A program made the position numbers and the translations under genes. 64,000 nt of DNA from Ligula intestinalis (taxonomy: Eukaryota; Platyhelminthes; Cestoda; Diphyllobothriidea; Diphyllobothriidae): assembly GCA_036362985.1 (NCBI GenBank), contig JAYGXS010000003.1, positions 45,421,570 to 45,485,569 of the forward strand, read 5' to 3'. Of the stretch, positions 13,840-25,800 are shown in pieces. The notes under the pieces were generated by a model. It worked only from the letters and a program-made list of their open reading frames with translations, made no database searches and was not told where the DNA came from. The stretch's first letter is position 1; the number at the start of each line of letters is the position of its first letter.

Positions 13840-16800
13840 TAGTAATAGTGGGGCACTCACCAATCACCCTCAAGTCCCACAAGCAGCCGCAGCGCTGTCA
13901 GCGACAACTCCTATTTTTAACTCACAACCGATTAAATCTGCATTCATATGACGAGATTGGGTGCATAGAGTTTGTGATTTCAGTGTATACTAAAGAAGAC
14001 AATCTCAGCTTTAGCTAAGGCTGATGCAGTTTCCAGGACGTTGGCTTACTTCATTTATCGGTGGTTAGATTGTCGGCTGTGGGCGCTACTGCAAGCAGCT
14101 GTCCAAAAGGGTGCAGATTTCACATCCTTGCAGTCAGTAGTTTCCGATTGGCCAACAAACAGACTGTACTATTAGGAATATCAATTCGCCTTCAACAGTT
14201 CATCGCCTCCCTAGCACCAACAACGGATCGCGGATAAGTGTGTTTTCTTATCAGCCCCCTCCCTCACCAAGGCTGCCGTTTGTCAGCCCTTTTTTCTTTT
14301 GCCGTTAATTGTCTGATGCGTTTAAGCACGGTTCTGATGCTACGGGAAAAGTAGTTTTCTAGTGCCGAGCAATCGGCGCATTTAGAAGCATTATTTTTTT
14401 GTGAGCGTGTATCTCCAGGATGGCCTGACGCTTTCAGCAGTTTTCTTGCTTTTAAAACTGCATTTGCTGCCGCGCTGGCGAACAGTGCATTTAATGCCCA
14501 TGACATAGGGTTCTTTGTAGTAGATAAATTCAGGCCTTAACTGTCTAGCCAACGTCCACTGAAAGACGCCCAACTATAGAAAAATATCTTTGTTGTGTTA
14601 GCCTACCCTTATAGGTTTTTTGCAGCAGAACTCTGAAACATTTGACTGGCGTGAGATTTTTCGTAAGTGGTCACGATGACAATCGAGGATGTTTAGCCCA
14701 ATTGGTACAATCTGACAAACTCAATGATATTTCGGATCCAGAGCCTACTTTGAAAGCCGGACTTTTAAAGCTTTTTTCATTGGCTTCAATACATTTGATT
14801 TTGGATGATCTAAAATACAGTGGTTATGTAAAGCATTGTGGAGTGTCGATCAGGGCAGATGATATGGTGTGTGAGTGTTGCTTGTTGATTCACGCCTGTT
14901 TCGATTAGCAGTGTACAATAGCTGCCCTATTTCATGACCGAAGAGCATATTTTGGTTAAAAAACACTTATAATTATGAGATTATTGAAACGTGGAATGGC
15001 AATCCATGGAGCATTTAAACTGCCCGATTGTTAATGCTGCTTATGAAGAACACAACGTGTTCGGCACTCGTGACAGGTTTTATGTGCCCTATAGGATGTG
15101 TTCTTATACAGTATGACGAGGGCTGCATGCAAAATTTCTAAGTTTGTAAAGCATTGATAATTACTCGCATACCGGCATGAACACATTTACGAAACTTAGA
15201 AATAATAATGAACAACATTATACAAATTCTATGCTCAAAAGCGGCATAGGAAACACTAATGTTTTGTTAAGAAAAATTGTTTTCTCGATAATCCCCAACT
15301 TCCGGAGCCGACAAAATAGCTATAATTTAGGACACTAAATAACGAACCTTCGTTATTTGAATGCATAACCTAACCACTTTCTATTATCGAAATGTCTTTT
15401 TCTTATTCAAAATACTTTGGAGATATTGTTTTTATTTAATTACAATTACTTACAGACGGACCTTTGAACACATTTTCTAGCGTTTCCAGTGCTGTCAAGC
15501 TTTTTTTCATTTATACAGATTATGCTGGACGTTAATATCAAAATCTTTAAAAAAGGTATATATTAAACGCAATTACAAATAAAATGAGTTTTGGATATTA
15601 GTTCTTATGAAGATGGACATGTGAACCATATTTAGAAATATCTGAAAACAGCAAAACACATTGTCGAGCAAACAGAACTTCCGCAAGAGAAGCCTGATAT
15701 TGTTTTTCCTAGATTAATAAATATATGTACAAAGTTTACCCCATTAAAAAGCAATTTAATTAGATATACAACATGCTACGTTTTCCCAGGATAATGTCAA
15801 AGGGACAATGCAGATTTTTGAAAAGCTTTTTAAATTACCTGCGGAAAAATTATAAAGTTTGGCTGGAAATGAAAGAGATTACTTTTCTCTTTGTAGGGGA
15901 GTATTTTGCCATAGAGGATTACTTACAGGCATTTTTCTACGCTTTCGAATGCAAAAATGAGTCGCCGAATTTCCACTGGGATATTGCAGTTATTATTTAT
16001 CACCTGTTTATTCCATTTATTAATAACACACACGCGGAAATTATAGGGCACACAAATTTATCTTTTCATGATCCGGATTTAATAGGGTTCGTTCTATATT
16101 ACCTTCACTATAACATATATAGGCAGTCTTGGTTACGTCCCAAATAATTGCTGCATACATTCTTCGGGCATACTTTATAGAAAGTATATTAAAATTGACA
16201 GGGTCATCAAAAATCGGTGGAACTTCTAAATTCAATTTAACCGAGATTTTTGAAGTTCGATGCACTATTCAGCGTTTTTATGTTCCCACAAATCCACTGT
16301 AAGTTTCTTTCTCTATTGAATTTAGTTTTCAAATTTTCCTGCTCTTAGTTTCAACGCTATGTCACCGAGCTGCGGAATAAGAACCTTACTTACAAGCAGA
16401 AACGCGGCATCCTGAGTCATCTGAAGGCTGAAAAAGGCATCCTTTCACGTACAGTCGACGTCTTAAAAACGGTGGAAAAGCAATGCAAACGCCAACTGGA
16501 TGCTGTTGAGTCAGCTCAAGGCGTCTCTGGTTACTGGGAGACCATGAACAAACTGGAAAAAGTAAGTTGCGATGTTACATTGCATCTGGCACTTGGTCAG
16601 ACATAATGTCCAGCCTTAACGGGTCTTTTCTCATTCACGGCAACCGAACATTTTTCATTATTAATTGTTTTCGGGAAGAAAATACACATTTGCAATGAAG
16701 AAAATGCTCCACTTGTTGTTATTAACAACTATTTCAGGCTTATATGAGCCAAATTATATCAGTATCAGTATATTTGAGAGGGATGTAGGTGGTTTAACTT

Positions 16801-19800
16801 TGAGTTCTCTATTTGTACATCCGTATTGTGGTATCAGGAAAAAAGTATTCAAGTTTGTTGGCGAGGCTATCAGACAAGAGATAATGAGGTGGAGCATAGT
16901 AAAAACAGAGCAAACAGTGACAAAGCTCCTTGGGATTTTTTAGGAGAAAAATCTATTGCTCTGGGGGGGGGGAATGGATCTAGAGGCTACCAGCCAATCT
17001 CAATAGCACATGTTTTAATCTCGTACACCCTTTGGTGCTAAACTAACACAGAAAAAAAACAGCTTATTATCTTAATCTTAAGTGTAGCTGAAAAGTGGGA
17101 GGAAAATGTAATCAGACTAACTGTATCCCAAAACAGCCCTCATCAACGAGCTTTTCCGTAACCTCGTTTGCCTAACTTAACTATCCGGTTATAAGTTGCT
17201 GGCTTTTGATAATCCCCCAAAGGGTGAGTAGAGTAAACTAAAACGGCTCGCCACTCTATGTCAGCCATTTCTTACATTTCTCCCTGCGTAAGTCTGTGTC
17301 AGTCGCAAAACATCCTTTTACGAAGTTTTTGCGCAAATTGATTGTTTAATGATTACCTGTTAGTCCCCCAAAGAACCCAAACAGAAACAACACCAAGGAT
17401 ATGGTATGCTTTGCCATAAATCAGAGACGGTTCCGAATTCGCCGAGCGCATTCCTGCGGAAACTGGTGCTGGAATTACCTACTGACCCAAAGTTACCATT
17501 TGCAGCAGGGTCAAGAACCGGTTACGTAGAAAGAAACAGTCTGGTTAAGTGTCCTTCAAACTGTGCCTAAATCTTCCTTTTAACTCTGCACGTGAGACTG
17601 AACGCATGCATGGTGATGCAATGGGACGGCTACTTATCGCAAGTGGCTGTCGAGAACTTCGAAATGGATCATTTGAAAGGATAAAGAAGAAGACTTCTCG
17701 TGAACCGGATCGATTTGTTTATTGTCCTGAACTTTCAAACCCTTACAAGAGTCCATTTTCAGAGATAATAAGCAGCCAACAAAGGCAGTTAATTATAATA
17801 GCCATAGGCCAATCAACTGTCAGAAGTCATCAGGTCGTCAACCGGTAGGAAACAGCAACCAAAAGGATGGGAGAGGGACAGTTATAGTGGTGTAGACTAA
17901 TTAACTATCATTGGAGTCGGGGATCGTTCGGGGTCTGAAGACGGACTCCTGTAAGGGATCGAAAGCTCAGCATCTAGCGTTCGACAAGTCTTCTCAGTTA
18001 TCAATCCAAATACCTGGAACGCGAACTTTTCATTCATATGGGTCATTCAATTTTGCTACCACCAATATATTTGCCAACTTTGGAAGCACGAAAAGCCGGA
18101 CATGGATTGAAGCTTGGATATCGGATAAGAACCTAGTCACTCAGTGTATAAATCTGACACCAGCATAGTGAGCCCAAGGGTTAGCATTTGAAGCTAGAAT
18201 TAAAAACATAACTGACACATTCTTTCGCACAATCACGTCTACGAAACGCCATGACCGTAGAAAGTGATGTTGACAAATACACCTTACAGGACAACAAGGT
18301 CGCGACTTTTTAGCATGCTGCTCGATTCAGTGCCGATGGTGGAAACGTCCGAATTGGAGCCTCCAGATATTCATATTTCTGTTATGCCAAAATTGTATTA
18401 TAGACAGAATGCTAGTATCGAACTAAAACAAAAGAGACTGAAATGACAATTTATAGATTATTAGCCAGCATTAGTTAGCCATACCAAACTGCAAGTTTCC
18501 AAACCCATGATTATTGAACCTAATGCTCAACAAAATGAGCATGTCCCGCAATGCGATGTGTGAGCACCACTCTGCTATTAAGAAATGGTTTCGCCTTGAC
18601 GTCTTGTCTTATAAAGGAAGATAAGTATTTTATGCGCCCGACCTTTTGAACTCATAATACAACCCTTTCGTTAAGAACACTGTCAGGTAAATGGTAAAGT
18701 TTATACCATCATAGGCCAGTTATCGCGTCTCTTTCTTTTCAACTGCTTCCAGGAACTTTCGCATTTCTCAGGCCCCATTTTTTCACATTTTCCTGTGACT
18801 TCTTGTTTACAATCCTTGGGTGTGCTGTTAGAATGTTGTCCTTTAATTTTTCATGCTATAAGGGTGTTTTCTTAGCTGTCCAGGCTCATCCTAATTTCGA
18901 AGCCTGTCAACCATATTTGACAGGACGACAGGATACATTATGTAAACTTTCATCGATTCCCTTTCTAGACATCATAAACATTAATTTCCTTTCCGGAGTT
19001 CCCAATGCGTTGCATCTTACGATACACTCTTCATGATTAACAGGTAACTTTCTATTTGAATGCGAATGACGGTGAATCAGCGACCTTTTGGAAGTGTGGT
19101 AGATATACTATCGCATGAAATGTTAACCGAAATTCTGAAGTGCGTTCTTGATTAGAAAATATTACTTTTGTGAGGTCATTATATTAATCATCGTACAGCT
19201 TGCTCACAAGATATTTCCAAACATGCACAAACATGTCGTTTCTTGTACGTACTTGGTAGCAACTTATATGTTCTTCGGAGCGTATTATTCAAATTAGTGT
19301 AGTTTTTATTTTCAAGAAAGTTTCCAAAGGGGAACTTGATGTAAGACCACCAGCTGTTCATATATAAAGCAACTTATCTGTCCATTTATTACTGCTGCTT
19401 GTATAGTGCACATTGTGGCCCTTAATCCATTTAAATATGCTGTAAGCACTGTTTGCTTTCTTTGAAGCAGTTTATACATCTCGATGTCCAGAAACGCTTA
19501 ATGCAAATGTAATGACAGATTTGGTCAAAATGGTTTGGGGATTTAATTCGTTTCAAATATAAAATTGAAAGGCGAAATTTTCACCGAACGAGTACAGAGG
19601 TATTTTTTTATGCGTGATTTCTGTAAACTATAAATTTGTAAGACAACGAGCCCGTGGCGCAGTGGTCAGGACGTTGAACTTCTAATTAACGAGCTCGTGG
19701 GTTCGAACCTCGGATGAGGCACCATTTGGGGTTGGATGCTACGAGCTGATGAGGGCTAATGAGCCAGAAATGGCCATTCCAGTCGCCCTTGTCTTGCCAA

Positions 19801-22800
19801 TATCATTAGCCTCTGTGCAGCTACCGGCGGAACGCGAGTGTTTGCTTAAAGGCAGTAGAAAGTAGACGAGTCCTGTAACCGACCGGTGAGTGCGTATCTG
19901 CCGCTGTGTATACAAATATATGATGGTTTCGGAAAGAAATGAGAAAATATGTACGGCATGAGAAGTCATGTTTGACAATATGTAGTTTCCATAGGCGGCC
20001 CAAATTAAGCTCGTTCAGAACACTGGCCTCCAGCCGTGACGGAATTATCGTCAGATTATACTGCACGCTACTAGTAGAACCTGAATTAGGTACTGATTGC
20101 TAGTAAGCACTAGTCTCTATTCTAAAACGGGTGTCGGCCCTCTAGTTAACGTTTACTGCACGTACATATTCTCTCAAAAATATCACTAAGGTTACCAAAA
20201 CTCACGTCTTTATTACGGTTTCTCTACTGTTCAACCTTGCTTTTGCTAGACCAGTGTTTGCGATGCCATACAGACCTCGGTAAAGGTATTTTGTTTGATA
20301 CGGACTTGGAGGTAACGCAGGATGAAATCGAGTCTGTCATAGTGAGGATAGACCAATTGTTTTTCTTGGTTATAAAATTATTTTCAATGCCTTAACCTTT
20401 AGTATTTATTCTTTCCTGCAAAATGATTAATTTTCTTATAGATGCAACTATCAGCAACTATGTACAAGGCTGTCTTTTGATTTACTAATCGCCCTTGTGA
20501 AAACCTCATGATATTTTCTTCTTAGTTTGAATCTAATAAACATTTGTTATGGTTGCAAAAACTCCCATCAGAGAAATCCGAAAAGTAATTGGCGAGCATA
20601 CGTATACTTTCAATCAATTCTCATCAGGCCATTACATTTATATGGGAGGGGGGCAAAGCGTAAAAAAGTAAATTGTAGGTAAATTACGTTCAAAGTCACA
20701 AGCAAATTAGTCCAGGGGATAGGGGAGGGGGTGGGGTAGTAACAAGTGGCTAATTAAGCGGTAATTAGGGGGAAGGAGGGACAGGAAGAAAGGCGCGGGA
20801 AAAAATGCCGGTAGCTAGGTGGCCTTTGGCCATGCTAAGCTTGGGGCTTGCAGCAGGTTCTTCTGCGCGTACAAAATTCGCTTCCTCAACCGGATATCAG
20901 TTGCTTCTACTGTTGCCAGCAGGCGCTGACCCATTGACTTAGGGTAGCTTAGTGGGACCTTGTAGATCGCCCTGAAGGCTTCGTTGGGGTCCACCTGATG
21001 TCCGGAATCCACCATGTGCGCTAGAATAGAGCTGTTGATGGTTCTGGTGGTATTGAATTCACCCTTCCTTAGCCATTTCGGGATAGGCGCCGACTCATGC
21101 GACCAAGATAACCTGCTCCAAAGGAGCAAGCAAAAGAGTAGATGCACGGGGAAATGGTCTGAGTTGGTAACCTGTCCTTACCTTCCCCATGGAAGACTGG
21201 GTTAGGTGAGGATGGTACCCGAACTCTACCTGCTGGGTAAGTTTGTGACACGGCCTCGTCAAGGCGTCTTTGCGGGAGTTCACCTGTCGTGTCTCCTCAA
21301 AAGGGAACTTTGAGAAATTGTGTTTGATTCTCCACAGTGAGTGTTGTGGGTTTTATTTCTTTGGCAGCCATATTCCTAGTAATACATCTCTCAGGATATC
21401 CGTTCTCACGGAGTAAGTCCTGGATTTTCTTGAGTTCCTCTTCAATAGTGTCTTCAGAGCAAATTTTTCTACCTCTTTGCGTTAAACAGCGAACTAGATT
21501 TCGCTTCTGTTGGAGGGGTCATTTATTAAAATTACAAGTTTTCTTTTAATGCTTCCATAGTGGCCTAATTTCCGCTTCATTTATTTGCTTAACCTGGTCC
21601 CGCGTGATTTGTTTTGACCAAATGTAACGTCATGCCTTCTCGGCAAGTGTGTCACTGAAAGCGCTTACAGATAAACACTAATTAACCCAAGCGCAATGAA
21701 ACTCGCGGGTCAATTTGGAGGCCTCGTAGCTCAATTAACGTAAATGTTGGCTGTATTGAAGCCCTCCCCTTGCTATTGTGGTTTTGAATCCCACCGATGA
21801 TTCCAAGTTCTTCACAAGGGGGCCAAATTGTTTGTTCAAATTTGTCATAAACCCCTATTGCAAACACACTACGTATCTTTCAAGTATTAATGCCTACCTG
21901 CCCACTTCAGTGAACACTGCAACCTTTCAAATGCTGTACGCGAGAGCGCATAAAATTTAGCCAAATTTTAGGACGTATTGCAACGAATTGTTTTCGCAAG
22001 CAAGGAATGACCAGAAGAAGACTTCGTCTCGATTGTATTATCCAATCATGGCTCCCGCCTACTGATCAGTCAACACAGTATGAATTTCAGGACGTCGACG
22101 TTTACCTGACGCTTTTGGACGACCTCAAATATCTCTATTCCATCTTATGCTAAGAATAACGGAGAAACTTAGAATGGACAAGAAACGAAGAGTGCTTCCT
22201 TCTGCAATAATAGTGACCTTGTGCTACATTCCAGGAAGAGTACCTTTTCTCTTGTCATAATCCCCGAACTAAGTCTAACCCAAACCTTTACGGTAGACTC
22301 AAATTTATCCCTACCCTAAACTCTAATTCTGACATTTACCCTAACTCCAACTTTAACACCTAACCTTGATTCTCTAGGTAGTTGGCGCCAAATCGCCTAG
22401 TTAACAGGGCGTTTCTTCTCCACTCTCCTGACGGGGAAGCCACATAAATGATTTTAACCAGATTTATTGCCACGTGACTTCAACTGTCTAACTTACCTCA
22501 CGTTATCTTTTAATCTTCCTGTCATTGTAATCCCATTCCCAATGCGTAGAGTCTCCTTTTGTAACAATAACACAATTAAATCTGAGGAACGCGTATAGGG
22601 GGGGGGGGGGAAGGGTGGAGGCTGCCAAGCATTATGACACACATGTTTCGTGGACATGAATTTGTATTCTATTATACAGAAACTATGACGTATAGGTAGA
22701 GGGCTGAGATATTTACGTAAAACCAGGGTGTATATCAGCATTATGATCTAAGCTCCATTTAACGCAAAAGATTTACTACGATGGCTAAATATATAACTAC

Positions 22801-25800
22801 ACTTTTACATTTTAATGATAACTTCAATTTTGCAAAGTGATTATGTGCGATTTTTTAAATAGTCTTGCATCAGCAATGCGCGATGGTGTTGCGAGTTTTC
22901 ACCAGCAGCTTTCCTAGACGAATTTCCTACCTAAACGGCGTTCGCAGGATTAAATCTACTCAAGGGATCAAAATAACGTGGCTTGCTAAACCACCACGTT
23001 AAATTTCGTCATGAAAGTTGCATGCAGGACTCGCCATAATGTAAAATAAAAAAATTGTTAGAACAAGGTTCTGGCTTCGAAAAAGTAAACTGATTTTGAT
23101 ATTTGTGATTGTTTCTTGATCAACAAAGCAAGCGGTATGAAGTTATTGCCGACCAAACCGAAGATAACTTTATTCTAACGCCTGCTTACGTTGGCCCGGA
23201 CTACAAACACTTAAAGACGCATAGAAATGTTTCCTTGTTCCTTTGACTTCACAGTCCTTTGCATATAACATTAATTATTTGTTAATGACCCACGATTTTG
23301 CTTCAGGCCTGCTTAGTTATCTTTGTTCAGAACAAACTCGAGAGTGTGGTTTGCTCGAGGAATGGAAGCACCAAAAAGAACTAATTGTTCTCCAATCCGC
23401 ACTGCAGTTTTTACTCGAGCGTTCTAAGCTCTCTTTGGCACTCCGTTTATTATCAGAAACATTGCAGCTTACAGTATGCACTGAAACCTGTGCAAATTTC
23501 ATGACTTTGTAAACGTTTGATCATTACTCGCATGTATGTGTAAATGCATTCAGGAAAACTTAGAAATAATAATGAATTTGCATGGGTATGTTTAAAACGT
23601 AAAAGAAGTGAAAGGAGTTTGAAGTGTTTTTTAAGAAAATAAAATTTTACCGATAATCCCTAAGATTTGGAGATATAAAATAGCTATAATATAGAACAAT
23701 AGATTTAAATATTTTGTTTATCTTCAAAGTTTACTTAACCACTTTCTTTATGTAAAAACGACATTTCTTCAATCAAATTTGTTTGTACAGATTGCCATTA
23801 ATAAATAACTATTTATTGAGCATCTTCCAATAGAGTCTGGCATCATTTTCTTCATTTTCAGTGTCTTCATTGATAAGTTGCGCTTCTATTCGACGTTTGC
23901 ATGAAAACCTTGAAAATACGATAAATATATGCGAAAATATTCGCGGTCCAGAGATAATTTTACCTTCATTTTCCCCAGAAGAGGAAGAAGAAGTGGAGGC
24001 GATTCCTGGGACCTGGTTATAATTAAGCTGACGTTTTGGAAACTCTCTCGTCTCCATCGTCAGAGCCATGTCCGTTTCCTGCCGTTTGTCTTGAGAGAAT
24101 GCATCCTGTCTTAAGTCGGGTTTCATAACGGTGCCTCTTACGCGCGTGTAAATCGATTGGACCGATCGATTGGAGGTGGTTGTTTGAATTTCCCTCTTCC
24201 TCACGGGCGCCTTCACGGGAATGAGTGCCACCTTTTTTACACGACTCCTGATAATTGAGACTTTCTTCCTTCGTGGGTTTATGGTCGTTTGCGTCTTTTT
24301 CGCCTTTGTGGGCGCACCCACGAGCAATTATGCCATATCGTTTAGGAGATCCTTGTTCGGTGACACGTTCCTCCTTTGTTGGCGTCGGCCGTCTGTCCTG
24401 TTTGCCTTCTTTTGCCTGGCCTGTTGCCCCGTTTCGGGCGGAGGTGAGCCCTGCGCGGAGCGCTTGGTAGGCCGGATGAAGGTCCATGGCTCTGTTAAGT
24501 GTGCCATTGGAGGACCAACTTTCCGATAGTAATCTGGCCATCTTGTCATTGGCTCGGCCTACTATTCTTGCTTTTTCAAAGGCGAAGGTGTGGTTCTCCT
24601 GCTGTAGATGCTCATAGACCATAGACAGTTCATTCTTGTATTTGATTGCGAGCTGATGCTCATGCAATCTTGTGCCCAGGCGCCTGCCCGTTTCACCAAC
24701 ATACCTTGCATTGCAATTTTGGCATGGTAAGCTGTAGACCACTGAAGATTGTTCTGTCAATGGAAGCGGGTCTTTGGGCTTCATAACTTGCTGTTTGATA
24801 GTGGATTCAGGTCTATGGGCCACACCAATCCCAAAAGGTTTAAGGATTCGCGCAGTCGCCTCTGAAACGTTTTTGATGTAGGGGATTGCGAGCCAAAATT
24901 TGGGGTCTTCTCATTTTGACCGCTCAGGGTGCGGCTTCTTGAGGCATCTGCATATGAAGGACTTCGGATAACCGTTGGCTTGAAATTGTGTATACAAGTA
25001 CGCAATCTCCTCCTTCCTTCCTTTGTCGTCGCTGCAGTGTGTCCGAACGCGTTGGAAGAGGGTCCTAACACAACTGCGTTTATGACCAACGGGGTGATTG
25101 CTTCTGAAGTGGAGAATGCGCATCGTGTTAGTTGCCTTGCGGTAGACCGTTGTCCTTATCTTCCCGTTTTCCAACCTTGCCACTTGTACGTCGAGGAAGG
25201 GTAACTGATTGTTGGCCTCTTCTTTCATAGTGAACTGGAGGTCGGGAAAGATAGAATTCAACAGCTCCTTAAAAGCCTGCACTTTGCTCCTTTTGATGAT
25301 AACAAACGTGTCGTCCACTTATCTGGCCCATAATTTCGGGGGAGAAGAGCTGAAGACCAGTTGCTCGAGCCGCTGTAAAACAGCCTCGGCAACAAGGCCA
25401 GATAGGGGCGAGCCCATTGGTGTCCCCTTCTTTTGTTCGTAGATCTGGCTATTAAACGTGAAGAAAGTTTTTAGACACAGTTCCAGGAGCTCGATTATAT
25501 GAACTCGCTTGAGCTTTTGGTCTATTTCATCGTATTTCTCTTAGAGAAGGCTGTCAATCGTGTAGATAGCCAGAGCGGGTTGAATAGAGGTGAAAAAGGA
25601 GGTCACGTCAAACGACACCATCACTTCGTCTGCCTCCACTTCCAGATGTTGGATGCGGGTTAAAAATTCTTTAGCAGACTTAACGGTCCATTGTGAATCC
25701 TTGGTAAGGAAGCACAGTTGCATTTGCCGAAGTGATTTTGGATATGAGCTCTTATGAAGATGGTCATGTGGATCATATTTGCAAATGCCTCAAAACAGCA

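Larger units (their letters stand above)
20580..21520 (-). mobile_element. Penelope-like element, 5'-truncated, with 3' hammerhead
   Basis: The minus strand runs from an RT C-terminal remnant near 21520 through a GIY-YIG endonuclease to a hammerhead at 20590-20631. It is the same family as the palindromic element at 47405, with shared wording throughout. No inverted arm and no matching target-site duplication were found, so the ends are approximate. The region 20641-20790 between coding end and ribozyme is strongly G-rich on the + strand. Confidence 0.8.
23810..25736 (-). mobile_element. Penelope-like element, 5'-truncated, nested in repeat X
   Basis: This is the longest PLE here. The minus strand carries the RT palm from motif A onward and the GIY-YIG domain in one frame. 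It belongs to a different family from the 47 kb element: its GIY-YIG block is CQNCNARYVGETGRRLGTRL, not the CSCGAGYIGRT type. The 3' end has CTGACGA (24057-24063), a 6-bp hairpin and AAAA where a hammerhead would have GAAA. No target-site duplication was found; ends are approximate. Confidence 0.85.

Noticed and set aside
13526..13882. Minus-strand open frames encoding poly-Asp or poly-Met
   Set aside because: Translation of the ATC microsatellite across an N gap; not a gene.
19644..19723. Functional tRNA-Arg gene
   Set aside because: A and B boxes are good but the acceptor stem does not pair and the anticodon stem has a defect; the SINE body follows directly.
23809..24327. 172-codon minus-strand frame over the PLE 3' end
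   Set aside because: Shifted relative to the GIY-YIG frame; part of it may be PLE tail sequence but it is not a separate gene.
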